Source: Phycisphaerae bacterium (GTDB lineage: Bacteria > Planctomycetota > Phycisphaerae > UBA1845 > PWPN01). Taken from it: a DNA stretch of 64,000 nt. The stretch spans positions 1 through 64,000 of the forward strand of contig JAUCQB010000119.1 of NCBI GenBank assembly GCA_030372985.1, written 5' to 3'. This document shows positions 1 through 9,325 of the stretch, piece after piece. The first letter of the stretch is position 1; every line of letters begins with the position of its first letter. The position numbers and the translations under genes are program-made. The notes beneath the pieces were generated by a model that saw only the letters and a program-made list of their open reading frames with translations, was not told the DNA's origin and searched no databases.

Positions 1-22
1 GTCAGATGTGTATAAGAGACAG
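1..22. other. Nextera/Tn5 sequencing adapter at contig end
   Basis: The window opens with the Tn5 mosaic end AGATGTGTATAAGAGACAG preceded by GTC, which matches the 3' end of the Illumina Nextera read-1 adapter. It is not genomic sequence. It marks the left edge as an untrimmed library or assembly end, so genuine sequence begins at about base 23 and the gene there is cut by the artefact. Confidence 0.97.
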
Positions 23-636
23 GCCCGGACCTGGCGGCTGACGAACGGTTCGATGGCCTCGATGAGGGCCTGGGGCACCGGACGCACCGGGTCACTTTCC
101 TTGGCCTCGCACCGGCCGCGGCGTAGACCATCGACCGCCAGCAGGGCATGGTAGACCTCGCCGGGGATCAGTTCCTCGCTGGCTGCCCATTTGAACACGC
201 GCTTGATCCGCCCGATCCGGCAATTGATGTTTCGTCGGCAGAGGCCTTCTTGGATCATCTTCTCGCGTACGGCCCGTAGCCCCCGCGGGCCAAACTGGGC
301 GGCGGGCTGCATACCATAGAGTTCCTTCACCGGGCGCAGGGCGTCGGCGATGTTGTTCAACTCGCGAGCGACGGTACCGTCGGCGTTGCGATAGTACCGC
401 TCGCCGAACAGCCAGTAGCGGGCGATGATTTCCTTGACGGTGATCGGCACCGGACCGGCACGAAGCATACGCCCGTTGGCCAGCCACTCGGCCACCAGCG
501 TGTGGTACTTCTGCATCGCCTCGGCCGATGCGTGGTAGCCGAGGTAGAAGCGTTTGCCCGACAACTCCACATAGCCCTGGAGTGTCGCCTTGTGGATTCG
601 GAACTTGGGGACTCGTTGGGGTAATGAAGCGTTCAC
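23..636 (-). CDS. Tyrosine recombinase/integrase, N-terminal part (cut by contig end)
   Basis: This frame is absent from the ORF track because it starts with GTG and runs off the left edge. Translation from 636 begins VNASLPQRVPKFRIHKAT and continues without a stop for about 204 residues. A GGGAGG Shine-Dalgarno lies just upstream of the GTG. The N-terminus has the short basic beta-strand region (LSGKRFYLGYH) and then a helical core-binding, SAM-like region (RRNINCRIGRIKRVFKWA) typical of planctomycete site-specific integrases. The catalytic domain with the R-H-R-Y residues would lie beyond the left end and cannot be checked. The gene points away from the tRNA-Gly at 751-823, whose 3' end faces it. 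That is the usual arrangement at the attachment site of an integrative element. The class is fairly sure from the N-terminal pattern; activity and element type are unknown. Confidence 0.72.
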
Positions 637-750
637 GGCCGCCTCCCGAAACGTCGCGTGTACACTACACGCAATTTGGCCTCGGTTACGGCCGCTCCGC
701 CTTGAAGGCGGGTCCCCGCAACTAGCGGGGTCAGCGTACTTTACGTCGAA

Positions 751-823
751 AGCGGGCGACCGGGTTCGAACCGGCAACATTCAGCTTGGAAGGCTGATGC
801 TCTACCAATTGAGCTACGCCCGC
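751..823 (-). tRNA. tRNA-Gly (anticodon TCC)
   Basis: The minus strand folds into a complete cloverleaf. The acceptor stem GCGGGCG/CGCCCGC pairs perfectly. The D arm is GCTCAATTGGTAGAGC, the anticodon stem TCAGC/GCTGA carries the loop CTTCCAA (anticodon TCC), and the T arm contains TTCGAAC. The discriminator is U and CCA is not encoded. The 3' end faces the integrase gene about 115 bp away, so it is a candidate attachment site. Confidence 0.97.
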
Positions 824-1038
824 AAGTCTTTATCTTTCAGGCACTTAGGTTCGCACGGGCACCCCAAAATGTACTGCGAGGTGACCGTTGTTCAGATTAC
901 ATAATACCCATCGTAGCCCCACAAACAAGCGTCTCTGGCCTGAAAACGCGGCAAGACAATCAACCTGGAAAGCCGACGGTTCTCCATGACAAGCAAACTG
1001 CTCGTGAGTGCCCCGACCATATGAAGGTGTGATGACGT

Positions 1039-2271
1039 TCAGCAGGACCGGCCCTCACCCCAAGCCGTGCCCGCCATGATTGCCAGCCGTCGGGCGTGGG
1101 TGGCGATGATGAAGTCGAGGGTGAGATCCTGCGGCAGGAACACGCCGTTGTCATCGTCCCATGAGGCCGTGGCATCGTCGAGGATCATCCACAAGGCCGT
1201 ACCCGCCAAGGGTCCTCCGTTGCTCGCCGATTGCTCACAAAAGGCGTAGTAGAGGTCGCGGAAGAAGCGCTCACGAACGGTCGTCGGCCCTCCGCCAATG
1301 CCTCGCCCGTGGTTGTCGCGAGGAATACCGAACTCCTCGAGCATGAGCGGCTTGCCGAGCACATTATGAGCATCGTCGATCCGCTGCTGGAGGAATTGCC
1401 GGACCCGGTCCATTGCCCTCGTCGTCTGCCCGATCGGGTCCCAGCCCCAGTTCTGCGGCCAGATGTGACAGGTAGCGTAATCGATTGACCAGTGCAGATG
1501 ATTGTCGATGAAGTCCTGTCCGCAGACGCACATCCAGATGTCCGTGTTGCGGCCGACATGCCCCATGTTGTAGTACCCCTCGATGCCGGTGCTGACCATA
1601 TGGTTCGGGTCGATGCTTTTGATGTGGGCGCTCATCTCGCCGATCCAGGTGTTGAGAGCTTTGGACGAGGCCCAGCCTGAGCGGGCCTCGTTGGCCAATT
1701 GCCAGGAGAAGATCGTCGGGTCGTCGCGGTACGTCCGGCCGTTGACCGTGTTCACGCGGTTGACCAGGAGAGTGATGTAGTCCTTGAACCAGCCGCGGAT
1801 GATCGGGTCGGTGTAGAACCCGTCATGATGGCGCGAGCCGAACCTCCAGACGCTGTAGCGGTTCATGCCGCCATAGTCATCCCAGTTGTTGACCAGGGTG
1901 AGCACCACGCGGATGCCGCGGGCGTCGGCGGCAGCCAGAGTCTGATCGAGTGCGATCAGCGTGGCCGTGTCGATGAAGTCGATGGGCCGCTCGCTCGGGC
2001 CAAGCTGCCGATTGGGGGCACACTGGAGACACCCGCTCTGCTCGACCAGGTCCTGAAATGCCCAGATCCGCAGCACCGTCATCGAGCGGGCCTGCATCTC
2101 ATCCAGAATCTCGTCCGCTCCAGCGTGACCGGTCCGGCGATGGATCATCTGATAGTAACTGTTGGTCCCCGCCACATAGATCCGCCGCCCATTGAGCACA
2201 AAATGCTCGCCTTCGCGATGGACGAAGCTGCGATTCTCGGCCGGGGCTGAGTCAGGACGCAATTCTGCCAT
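1039..2271 (-). CDS. GH5-family glycoside hydrolase, probable endo-beta-1,4-mannanase
   Basis: A retaining TIM-barrel glycosidase of clan GH-A. The acid/base glutamate lies in WQLANEARSG and the nucleophile glutamate in LMLEEFGIPRD. Other mannanase-like (GH5_7) signatures are FVLNGRRIYVAGTNSYY near the N-terminus, the VNNWDDYGG loop and WSIDYATCHIWPQNWG. It would cleave internal beta-1,4 links in mannan-type polysaccharides. The ORF track begins at 2451, but the first 60 residues do not resemble the family, so I place the start at the ATG at 2271 (MAELRPDSAPAENR). A short hydrophobic stretch just upstream (VPCLVWTTLIMA) could be the end of a signal peptide from an alternative start, so export is undecided. 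It stands alone, downstream of tRNA-Gly. A decayed relative lies at about 37.1 kb. Confidence 0.85.
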   Translation of the reverse strand: MAELRPDSAPAENRSFVHREGEHFVLNGRRIYVAGTNSYYQMIHRRTGHAGADEILDEMQARSMTVLRIWAFQDLVEQSGCLQCAPNRQLGPSERPIDFIDTATLIALDQTLAAADARGIRVVLTLVNNWDDYGGMNRYSVWRFGSRHHDGFYTDPIIRGWFKDYITLLVNRVNTVNGRTYRDDPTIFSWQLANEARSGWASSKALNTWIGEMSAHIKSIDPNHMVSTGIEGYYNMGHVGRNTDIWMCVCGQDFIDNHLHWSIDYATCHIWPQNWGWDPIGQTTRAMDRVRQFLQQRIDDAHNVLGKPLMLEEFGIPRDNHGRGIGGGPTTVRERFFRDLYYAFCEQSASNGGPLAGTALWMILDDATASWDDDNGVFLPQDLTLDFIIATHARRLAIMAGTAWGEGRSC

Positions 2272-3073
2272 GATGAGCGTCGTCCACACGAGGCACGGAA
2301 CGATCCGGTGATCACCCCATCCGAGGTGTCTCCAAGCGCGCCCTTTCCGCGCAGCCAGGGTCGCCGGATGCGTCGGCGGATCCTGCAGGAAGGCCGAAGC
2401 CTGCGTGTCTTCTCCGGCGACCAGCCTATCGAAAATCAGGCCCCGGTGCACCCTGGGACAGCGAGTTCCATGCGTTCATCCTCCGTTGGCTCTGCGGCAC
2501 GGAGGCCGAAGACAAAGTCGCCGCTGAGCCCTTGCAGGATGCGACCGGTGAGCCGAGAGGCAGTCCTCAGGGCCGTTCCGAACTGGCCAAGGCCCTGCCG
2601 CGAGCGGTCGAATGCTGATCCGGTTGCCGTCCGGGACGCGCTTGGCAGACTGGTGGCACCCGTCTCCGACGCTGTCAGACGTGGCTCCTTTGGGTGGACG
2701 AGGTCGGACTGATTGAGCTGGATTCTGAACGTTTTCGAGCACGATCCGCGCCGGGTTCTCTGATGGTTTTTCGGCCGGCTGGGAGGCCGCTTGGCTTCTG
2801 CCGGCTCTGGCCTCTCCTTCTCGTTTATCAGCGTTACCCCCGCTGTTTATGGAACCGTGCAGCATCGCGCTTGTGGAAACGCCGAAATCGCTTATGATTC
2901 CTGCCGCAGATCATGGCATCCGCGATCAGACGCTGAACGACTCCATGCGTCAGCGTGGGCGAATCTGGAAGACGCGGGGCAACAACCAGGCACGCCCTGG
3001 CCACGTAGCCGGGTGAAGCCGTCTGGTGACTGTGGGTCGAAGCACCGATAGACCCCCAAACGGAGAAACCATC
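2272..3073. other. Intergenic region with a candidate promoter
   Basis: About 800 bp without a credible gene; the ORFs listed here are low-complexity Arg/Pro/Ser-rich frames typical of GC-rich non-coding DNA. A sigma-70-like promoter is possible at 2871-2898 (TTGTGG, 16-bp spacer, TATGAT) reading toward the small protein at 3074. A short inverted repeat ACGCTGA/TCAGCGT lies just after it. Nothing else is recognisable. Confidence 0.4.
2871..2898 (+). promoter_or_regulatory. Candidate sigma-70-type promoter
   Basis: TTGTGG and TATGAT are separated by 16 bp, about 175 bp upstream of the ATG at 3074 and on the same strand. The -10 box is a 5/6 match while the -35 matches only in TTG. Support is by sequence only. 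Confidence 0.3.
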
Positions 3074-3382
3074 ATGAACATCGTGGGCTTGATTATTCAG
3101 TTGATCAGCGGCGCGGTCGGCGGCAATGCTGCCGGAGCACTTCTCAAGAAGTTCAGCCTTGGGACGGCCGGCAATTCCATCGTCGGCATTCTCGGTGGCG
3201 GAGTGGGCGGCCAGATTCTCGCAGCTCTCGGCGTCGGCGCCGCCGGTGCCGCTACCGGTGGGGATGCGAGTTCGCTCGACGTTGCCAGCATCATATCCAG
3301 CATCGCCGGCGGCGGCGTCGGCGGGGGCGTGCTGATGGCCATCATCGGTCTTATTCGCGGGCAAATGAAGAAGCCATCGTGA
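3074..3382 (+). CDS. Small glycine-rich membrane protein (conserved hypothetical)
   Basis: A 102-residue protein starting [18 protein letters not shown]. It alternates hydrophobic segments with glycine-rich stretches ([20 protein letters not shown], then SIIAGGG-type repeats) and ends in a basic tail (RGQMKKPS). Two or three membrane-spanning or amphipathic segments are likely. The pattern is shared with a widespread family of unknown function found in planctomycetes and alpha-proteobacteria (from memory). I chose the ATG at 3074, not the longer ORF start at 3026, because GGAGAAACC precedes it and the family begins with MNI. It is convergent with the lipoprotein gene at 3441. No function is assigned. 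Confidence 0.75.
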   Translation: MNIVGLIIQLISGAVGGNAAGALLKKFSLGTAGNSIVGILGGGVGGQILAALGVGAAGAATGGDASSLDVASIISSIAGGGVGGGVLMAIIGLIRGQMKKPS

Positions 3383-3440
3383 CCGCTCGCTGTGCATCGC
3401 ATGGCCGTTATCGTTCGCCAGCCAGTCTGCATCGATGACC

Positions 3441-5333
3441 CTATTCCTGCGGCTCGCGGCGATTCGTCGAGCGCGTTCCGGGTTTGACCTTGGGGTCGGG
3501 TGCAGACACTTTCGGCTGAGCCGGCGTGGTCTTGAAGATGCCGAGCAAGTTCCGTGGGCGGCTGGCCAAAGGCGATTTTTTCAGGTGCAGCTGTGTCGGC
3601 TGACCGGGGCTCTGCTGGATCTTCTCAGACACCGCCGGTTGCCCCGGCTTCACGACGCGCGGCGTTGTCTGGGCCGGCGGGGTCGACGCTTTCCCCGCCT
3701 GAGGTAGCGTCGGTCGCACCTGGGCGGGCTTTGGCGCACTCCGATCCTCTGATGGCCCTTTCTTGGGTTCGGAGGATCGGATCGTCGGGACAGGAACGGG
3801 CTGCTTCGACGTGGTCGCCGGTTTTGGGGTCTCCACGTCCTTGCGATGGTCCTTGTATTGCCGTGTTTCGGCAATGGTCTGGCGGTACTGCTTGATTCGG
3901 TCCTGCGAGACCGATTCAAACCGGACGGGCAGGTCCGGGCGTTTTACCGTCTTGCTCAGCGGCTCGACTACTTCGGGCTGAACGGTCACACGGAAGTCAA
4001 TGTCGTGCCGAGCCTCCAGTTTCGGAGGCGTCGGATACGTGCGAGGTGGCCGGGCCTCCGGATGGTCGCGCCGGTGGTTGTATTCGTCACGCAGACGCCG
4101 GGTGAACTCGTCCGGGGCCATGTGCTGCGTGGCAACATACCGGGCAAAGACCGGATCATAGCCATAGCGGCTGTTGTGGAAGGAAACCACCGGATAAATG
4201 CCCGATCGGAAGAACGCGCGATCGTAATAGTCGCCGAAGTAGAAATGGTCATATCGAGGCCGGGCGAATAGATCTCCGATGAGCAAAGACACGTTGACCA
4301 CCGCATTGGGTGAATACACAAAGGCACGGCGGGCCAGGACTTGCGGAGCCACACGGATGGGCGCGAACAGCACCCCCCGGCGAGGCACAATATGGTCCCA
4401 GTAGCCGCTCACGAAGACATAGCCGCTCGGTGTCCACACGTAGTGATCTGGAACCCAGACCCAATCATCCTTCGGCGGAATCCAGCATCCCGGCCGCCAG
4501 AGATACGTCGTTTGGCGCCACACCCAGACGCCCGGGACCCAGATGTGATTTGGCCTGGGTGGTTGACCAACCGGTCCGCTCTCGAGTGATTCGGGCGGCG
4601 GTGGCAGGTATTGCACCGTTTCAACGCTGTCGGTCTGCCAGAACCCGGAGACCCACTGGAAACCGCCCTGGACCCCGCGCCAGTAGCCCGGGACGAACTG
4701 TCTCTCCGGCGGCATGTTTCGCCAGATGCCGCTGACCCAGATGAAGTCGGAGCGCTCGTCGTCCCAGCCCCAGTAACCAGGAATCCAGGCCACATCATCA
4801 CCTTGAGGACGCTGGTCTGGCGGGACCTCATCGATCAGGGCCGGCGGGGGTTTGGAGACAATAAACCCCGGCGTTGGATCGAAAATGACGGGCACGGCAA
4901 ACGCCTCGTGCACCAAACCGCGATTCTCGACTACGTACGGACTCTCCACCGGGATGATCGGAGCGGCCGGCGCTGGCGGCACTACCGGTGCTCGCGGAAC
5001 TGCTGTGACTACTGGCGCTGGCGGCGCTACCGGGACTACTGGCGCCGGCGGGGCAGGAGGGGGCGGCTGGATGCGAACTTCTGGCGGCCGCTGTTGGATG
5101 CGGTCGCTGCTGTTTCGCCTCTCCTTGCTGTCGCGATCGCGCCGGTTCTCATCCTTCTCCCTGTCGGGTTGTCTCTCGCGCCCGCGATCATCGGGCTGTT
5201 CATACCGTTGCGGGTAGCGGTGCCGGTCTTTGCGGAAGCGATCTCCATGATCGTCTCCACATCCGGTCAGGGACATCGAAACGGCCAGAACCAACCAGAC
5301 TCCGGGTAGCAGGTATTTTACTGGATTGTTCAT
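3441..5333 (-). CDS. Lipoprotein with WxPGYW (YXWGXW-type) repeats
   Basis: A 630-residue protein with a lipoprotein signal peptide (hydrophobic segment, lipobox LTGC at about residues 22-25). A charged Arg/Asp/Glu-rich linker (about 28-80) and a Pro/Ala/Val-rich stretch (about 85-130) follow. The core (about 175-320) has repeated WIPGYW, WVSGIW, FVPGYW, WVSGFW, WVPGVW and FVSGYW motifs, as in YXWGXW/BcpO-related repeat proteins of planctomycetes and proteobacteria. The C-terminal third is basic, Pro/Lys-rich and probably disordered. It should be anchored to a membrane and exposed in the periplasm or at the cell surface, possibly binding carbohydrate or peptidoglycan through aromatic repeats; that role is inference. 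It is transcribed divergently from the GH29 gene. Confidence 0.85.
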   Translation of the reverse strand: MNNPVKYLLPGVWLVLAVSMSLTGCGDDHGDRFRKDRHRYPQRYEQPDDRGRERQPDREKDENRRDRDSKERRNSSDRIQQRPPEVRIQPPPPAPPAPVVPVAPPAPVVTAVPRAPVVPPAPAAPIIPVESPYVVENRGLVHEAFAVPVIFDPTPGFIVSKPPPALIDEVPPDQRPQGDDVAWIPGYWGWDDERSDFIWVSGIWRNMPPERQFVPGYWRGVQGGFQWVSGFWQTDSVETVQYLPPPPESLESGPVGQPPRPNHIWVPGVWVWRQTTYLWRPGCWIPPKDDWVWVPDHYVWTPSGYVFVSGYWDHIVPRRGVLFAPIRVAPQVLARRAFVYSPNAVVNVSLLIGDLFARPRYDHFYFGDYYDRAFFRSGIYPVVSFHNSRYGYDPVFARYVATQHMAPDEFTRRLRDEYNHRRDHPEARPPRTYPTPPKLEARHDIDFRVTVQPEVVEPLSKTVKRPDLPVRFESVSQDRIKQYRQTIAETRQYKDHRKDVETPKPATTSKQPVPVPTIRSSEPKKGPSEDRSAPKPAQVRPTLPQAGKASTPPAQTTPRVVKPGQPAVSEKIQQSPGQPTQLHLKKSPLASRPRNLLGIFKTTPAQPKVSAPDPKVKPGTRSTNRREPQE

Positions 5334-5703
5334 AGCAGGTTCCTTCAGGCATCAGGGGCTTTGCTCAAAGCGCGGTCACCGGAAACCATGAAGCCTTGAT
5401 TCTAGCCAACCTTCACCTTCCATGCCATCATCATACCCTCTCGGCCATGCCGAGAGAGGCCCGGCCTGCTCCCGCGCGAACCCTGGGACACAATGCGCGT
5501 TCGCATGATCGGCCGCAGGCTGAGCAGTGGATTCGTCAGCATGGCTCGACTGGCGCACATGGTTGTTGCAGGGTGTCCGCTTGACCGCAGCGCCCAAGCA
5601 TATGATCCTGTCGTCCATGGACGATCTTGTGTTCACATGGCGTCTCGCCGCTGGGCCTCTGTGAGTTGCCCTGGGCGGCGGGCTGATCCGAAGGGGGCTT
5701 CAG
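5334..5703. other. Divergent intergenic region
   Basis: 370 bp between the leftward lipoprotein gene and the rightward GH29 gene. It presumably carries both promoters. I see no convincing -35/-10 pair, operator or small gene; the ORFs listed are shadows. Confidence 0.4.
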
Positions 5704-7039
5704 ATGACTCGGCTACCGTCGATTGGGTGCCTGGTAGTGGTCCCGCAGGCTTTCAACCAGGTGCTCAGCGCCTCAGGCGCGCCGCAGGCGACGACCGCGC
5801 CGGCCTTGGCTCTGCCGACGCCTCAGCAGGTCGCTTGGCAGGACATGGAAGTGGGCATGTTCGTCCACTTCGCGCCCAATACCTGGCAGGACCAGGAGTA
5901 CGAAGATCTCTCCACGCCTTTGAGCAAGATCAACCCGGAGAAGCTGGATACGGATCAGTGGGTTCGTGCGGCCGAGGCGATGGGGGCCCGATACATCGTC
6001 TTCGTGGCCAAGCACGTCGGCGGTTTCTGCATGTGGCAGACTGAGACGACCGACTACGGCATCAAGAATACGCCGTGGCGGGGGGGCAAGGGCGACGTCC
6101 TTCGCGACCTGTCCGAATCATGTCGCAGGAAGGGCATCCAGCTCGGCGTCTATCTCAGTCCGCAGGACCGCAAGCACCGCGCGGGGATCGGCGGCAAGTG
6201 TAGCGACCCCAAGGACCAGGACACGTACAACAAGCTCTACCGTCAGCAGCTCGCCGAGGTGCTCACCCGCCACGGCACGATGGTCGAGGTCTGGTTTGAC
6301 GGCAGCAACGTGATCGACGTGGCCGACATCCTCAAGCAGTACGCCCCGAAGGCGATGGTCTTTCAGGGGCCGTGCGCGACCATCCGCTGGGTGGGCAACG
6401 AGGATGGTTTTGCTCCGTATCCGGCGTGGAACTCCGTCCCCCTGGCGGCGGCGAAATCGGGCGTGGCGACGGCCGAGCATGGAGACCCGAACGGAACCGC
6501 CTGGCTGCCGAACGAGTGCGACGCCCGCATTCGCCGCGAGTGGTTCTGGAACACGAAAAATGCCCCGACGCTCAAGACGGTCGATCAGCTCATGGAGATG
6601 TACTATCGTTCCGTGGGCCACGGGGCGGTGCTGCTGCTGAACCAGACGCCGGATACGACCGGCCTCATCCCCGAGAGCGACGTTCGGCGGGGGGCCGAAT
6701 TCGCAGCCGAGGTCAAACGCCGCTTTGGAACCAGCATCGCCGAAACCCGCGGGCAGGGCGAGACGGTTGAGCTGTCCGCTTGCCCGGCCGACGACGATAG
6801 ACCACGTCATCACCATGGAGGACATCGCCCAGGGCGAGCGGGTGCGGGAATACGTAGTCGAGGGCTGGGACGGTCATCAATGGAAAGAGCTCTGCCAGGG
6901 CACGGCCATTGGCCGCAAGAAGATCGACCGCGTCAAAGCCACGGAAGTGAGTCGGATCCGCTTGCGCATCACGGCCAGCGCCGTCACGCCGGTCATCCGT
7001 AAACTGGCGGTCTACAGAACAGCCAATAGGACACGATAG
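5704..7039 (+). pseudogene. GH29 alpha-L-fucosidase, interrupted by a one-base frameshift
   Basis: Residues from about 45 match GH29: EVGMFVHFAPNTW, the substrate-binding FVAKHVGGFCMWQT, IQLGVYLSPQDR and the nucleophile region MVEVWFDGSN. The product would release alpha-L-fucose from glycans. Frame 1 holds to GETVELS at about 6775. The C-terminal beta-domain of the family (PTTIDHVITMEDIAQGERV to IRKLAVYR) then continues in frame 2 to the stop at 7039. Deleting one C of the TCC at 6775-6777 restores VELSLARPTTIDHV, so the break is a single inserted base. Untreated, frame 1 runs on as a nonsense Arg/His/Gly tail to 7002. It is either a recent pseudogene or a sequencing or assembly error. The catalytic domain is complete. 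The N-terminus is a weak signal peptide. Confidence 0.88.
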
Positions 7040-7059
7040 GTAGTTCTGACCTGTTTCCG

Positions 7060-7081
7060 TGGGACCCCTTTCAGGGTCCCA
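7060..7081. terminator. Hairpin after GH29 gene
   Basis: TGGGACCC and GGGTCCCA form a perfect 8-bp stem around a 6-nt loop, 20 bp after the GH29 stop. There is no T-run, so it may be a weak terminator or a mobile hairpin rather than a classical intrinsic terminator. Confidence 0.45.
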
Positions 7082-7146
7082 GCCTGAGAGGCCATCCGCC
7101 ATAGCGCCATCGCGACAAAACGGACGTGCGAATGGACACTTTTGGG

Positions 7147-7152
7147 TATAAT
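7147..7152 (+). promoter_or_regulatory. Candidate -10 box for the histidine kinase gene
   Basis: A perfect TATAAT preceded by GGG lies about 147 bp before the ATG at 7299. No good -35 is visible at 17 bp. Similar GGTATAAT contexts occur at about 46034 and 63936. Confidence 0.35.
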
Positions 7153-7298
7153 GCGGGTGTGCACGGCCGGCACGTCTTTTGAGGCCGGCACCACAAGCGA
7201 CGCGCGGAATCGAGCGAGTCGGCCGTCCGATCCCGGGGATCTCGTTTCCGCGCCGCTCGAAGAGCATTTCGGTACAAACGAGCGTCGAGGGTGGCCTC

Positions 7299-8861
7299 AT
7301 GCGTACTGTACGGGCAGAGACGGCGGACTGGCTTCAGGTGCTTGCCCAGCTTGAAGATAACCCCTGGGCGATGACTCTCGTGCCGACGCTCCGGCTCCAC
7401 TGGTTCATTCGTCTGCGGTGGATCTTCCTGGCGGGGGCAGTGGCCGTTCTGGCCCTTGAACGCTTCATCCTGCCCGCCAGCCAGCGCCCGTTCTCCCTGG
7501 CCGTGCTGCTCATTGTGCTGGCCTGGGTCAATCTCATCTGGCTTGTCGTCTCGCGTTTTCTCTTCCGGCAGCTCGCCCGGAATCCGAAGGCCCTTCGCAG
7601 CCAGGTCGAGCGGTTTGCCTGGTTCGCCAACGCCCAGGTGGCGGTTGACCTGCTGCTCCTGACGGCCATCCTGCGCTACACCGGCGGCGTCGAGAATCCC
7701 CTGGCGATCTTCTACCTGTTTCACATGGCCATCGTCTCCCTGCTGCTCAAGCGATGGCAGGCGGTCCTGCAGGGCGTATGGGCCCTGTTGTTGTACGGCG
7801 TGCTGGTGTTCGGCGAGTGGCGGCAGTGGCTCACGCCGCACTACACCTTCCTGCCGACATTCGCCGCCGGCCCGTACAGCCAGCCGGAATACGTCGTAGC
7901 CGCGTTCGTAGTTGTCGCATGCGGCATCTTCGGCACGCTCTATTTCACCCTGCACATCGCCGGCCGCTTCCAGGAGCAGGAACGCCAGCTTCAGAGAGCA
8001 AACAGCGCGTTGCAGCAGTCGCAACGGGCGATTCAGGACCTCCAGCGACGACGATCGCGCTTCATGCAGACGGCGGCCCATCAGCTCAAGAGCCCTTTGG
8101 CGGCGATCCAGTCGATCACGGAACTGATCCGCGCCGGCCTGGTGCCGCCCGAGGCGATACCCGGGACCTGCGGAAAAATCGTCCATCGCTGCCAGGATGG
8201 CATCGTACAGGTCACTGAGCTGCTGACCCTGGCGCGCGTCCAGGAGGCCGATCCCGCTCGGCACCGGCAGGCGGGGTCCGATGTTCGGGAGGCCGTTTAC
8301 GAGTTGTTCAGCCGGTTTCGCCCGGTGGCGGAGGGCAAGCAGATTGAGCTGGTATCCTCCGTGCCGCCCGACGAAGAATTGACCGTTTGCGTCGACGCCC
8401 GCGACCTGCGCGACTGCGTCGGCAATCTGATCGAAAACGCGATCAAGTACACCCCCGGGCCCGGCACCGTGACGGTGACGGTCATGCCGGAGCGGTCCGA
8501 CGGCGAGCTCACCGCAGTACTCATCAACGTGACGGACACCGGCGTGGGAATCGATCCGAACCTGGCGGTGTCGCCCGACGGCGAGTCGGGCCACGAAGCC
8601 GTGTTCGACGCTTTCCGCCGGGGAGCAAACGTGATCGCGGCCGGTATCCCAGGCACGGGGCTCGGCTTGTCGATCGTTCGGGAGGTGGTTGAGCAGGCCG
8701 GTGGCCAGATTGTGGTCAGCTCTTGTCCGGGTCAGGGATCGAGCTTCAGCCTCACGTTCCCGTCGCCTTCCACCAGCAGAAGCCGGCCGCAAATCCGAAA
8801 CACGCGGGCGAGCCAAGTGGTACTCGAGGAATCGGCGGATGACGCCTCGTCCCCAGGTTAG
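7299..8861 (+). CDS. Membrane sensor histidine kinase with six TM segments
   Basis: About 520 residues. The start is set at the ATG at 7299, after a GAGGGTGG ribosome-binding site, rather than the ORF-track start at 7179. An N-terminal integral sensor region of about six TM helices (from WIFLAGAVAVLAL to VVVACGIFGTLYF) is followed by a coiled coil (EQERQLQRANSALQQSQR). The HisKA region has AAHQLKSPLAAIQ (phospho-accepting His). The ATPase domain has N-box NLIENAIKYTPG, G1 DTGVGI and G2 GTGLGLSIV. It should autophosphorylate in response to a membrane or intracellular cue. It is convergent (24-bp gap) with the receiver-only regulator at 8886, the last gene of the hydrogenase operon. The two may be a pair controlling that operon, which is inference. 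The 581-residue antisense ORF over it is a shadow. Confidence 0.93.
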   Translation: MRTVRAETADWLQVLAQLEDNPWAMTLVPTLRLHWFIRLRWIFLAGAVAVLALERFILPASQRPFSLAVLLIVLAWVNLIWLVVSRFLFRQLARNPKALRSQVERFAWFANAQVAVDLLLLTAILRYTGGVENPLAIFYLFHMAIVSLLLKRWQAVLQGVWALLLYGVLVFGEWRQWLTPHYTFLPTFAAGPYSQPEYVVAAFVVVACGIFGTLYFTLHIAGRFQEQERQLQRANSALQQSQRAIQDLQRRRSRFMQTAAHQLKSPLAAIQSITELIRAGLVPPEAIPGTCGKIVHRCQDGIVQVTELLTLARVQEADPARHRQAGSDVREAVYELFSRFRPVAEGKQIELVSSVPPDEELTVCVDARDLRDCVGNLIENAIKYTPGPGTVTVTVMPERSDGELTAVLINVTDTGVGIDPNLAVSPDGESGHEAVFDAFRRGANVIAAGIPGTGLGLSIVREVVEQAGGQIVVSSCPGQGSSFSLTFPSPSTSRSRPQIRNTRASQVVLEESADDASSPG

Positions 8862-8885
8862 CGTCGTCGCCCCTGTGACGCGGCG

Positions 8886-9296
8886 TTACGGCGCGGCCGT
8901 CTTGTTTTCCAGAACCCACTTCACCGCCTCGCGAACGGTGACCGGATCGAACGGCTTTTCCAGAAACAGGTCGCCCGACGCCGTCCCCGGGCACACCTCG
9001 CTGTAGTAGTCCTGCCCGATTTTCTCGCCGATCGCCGAGATCATGATGATCGGAATGGCCTTGAGTTGCTCGTCGTGCCGCATCTCGCACGCGACCCGCA
9101 GCCCCTCCGAGGGGTCCGTGAGCATGATGTCCAGCATGACAAGGTCGGGGGGCTGCCGCCGCATTGACTCCATCCCGCCCGAGCCCGTCAGCGAACATGA
9201 GACCTCATAGCCTTCCGGCTCGAGGATCATTTTCACGACCAGGTGCATGTCCGGGTCGTCGTCGATCAGCAGGATCCGGCAGTTCTTGTCGTTCAT
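8886..9296 (-). CDS. Receiver-only response regulator
   Basis: A CheY-like single domain of about 136 residues with no output domain. The acidic pocket is LLIDDDPDM, the phospho-acceptor Asp lies in LVMLDIML, the switch residue in IIMISAIG and the conserved Lys in LEKPFDP. I take the ATG at 9296 (MNDKNCRILLID) over the in-frame GTG at 9302. It is the last gene of the leftward hydrogenase/Hdr/Etf operon, directly after the cyclic-nucleotide-binding gene, and is convergent with the histidine kinase at 7299-8861, a plausible partner. Without a DNA-binding domain it must act by protein contact, perhaps on the complex or on the cNMP-binding protein. Confidence 0.92.
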   Translation of the reverse strand: MNDKNCRILLIDDDPDMHLVVKMILEPEGYEVSCSLTGSGGMESMRRQPPDLVMLDIMLTDPSEGLRVACEMRHDEQLKAIPIIMISAIGEKIGQDYYSEVCPGTASGDLFLEKPFDPVTVREAVKWVLENKTAAP

Positions 9297-9325
9297 CGCC
9301 ACCGCCCCCTGTTTGCCTGCGCCTG

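Noticed and set aside
2834-3397. 187-residue minus-strand ORF over the small membrane protein
   Set aside because: A shadow; the plus strand has a clean hydrophobic, Gly-rich protein with ribosome-binding site.
7071-8816. 581-residue minus-strand ORF
   Set aside because: It is antisense to the histidine kinase, which has all kinase motifs. The ORF is rich in Arg/Gln/Asp/His with no domain, a typical shadow in GC-rich DNA.
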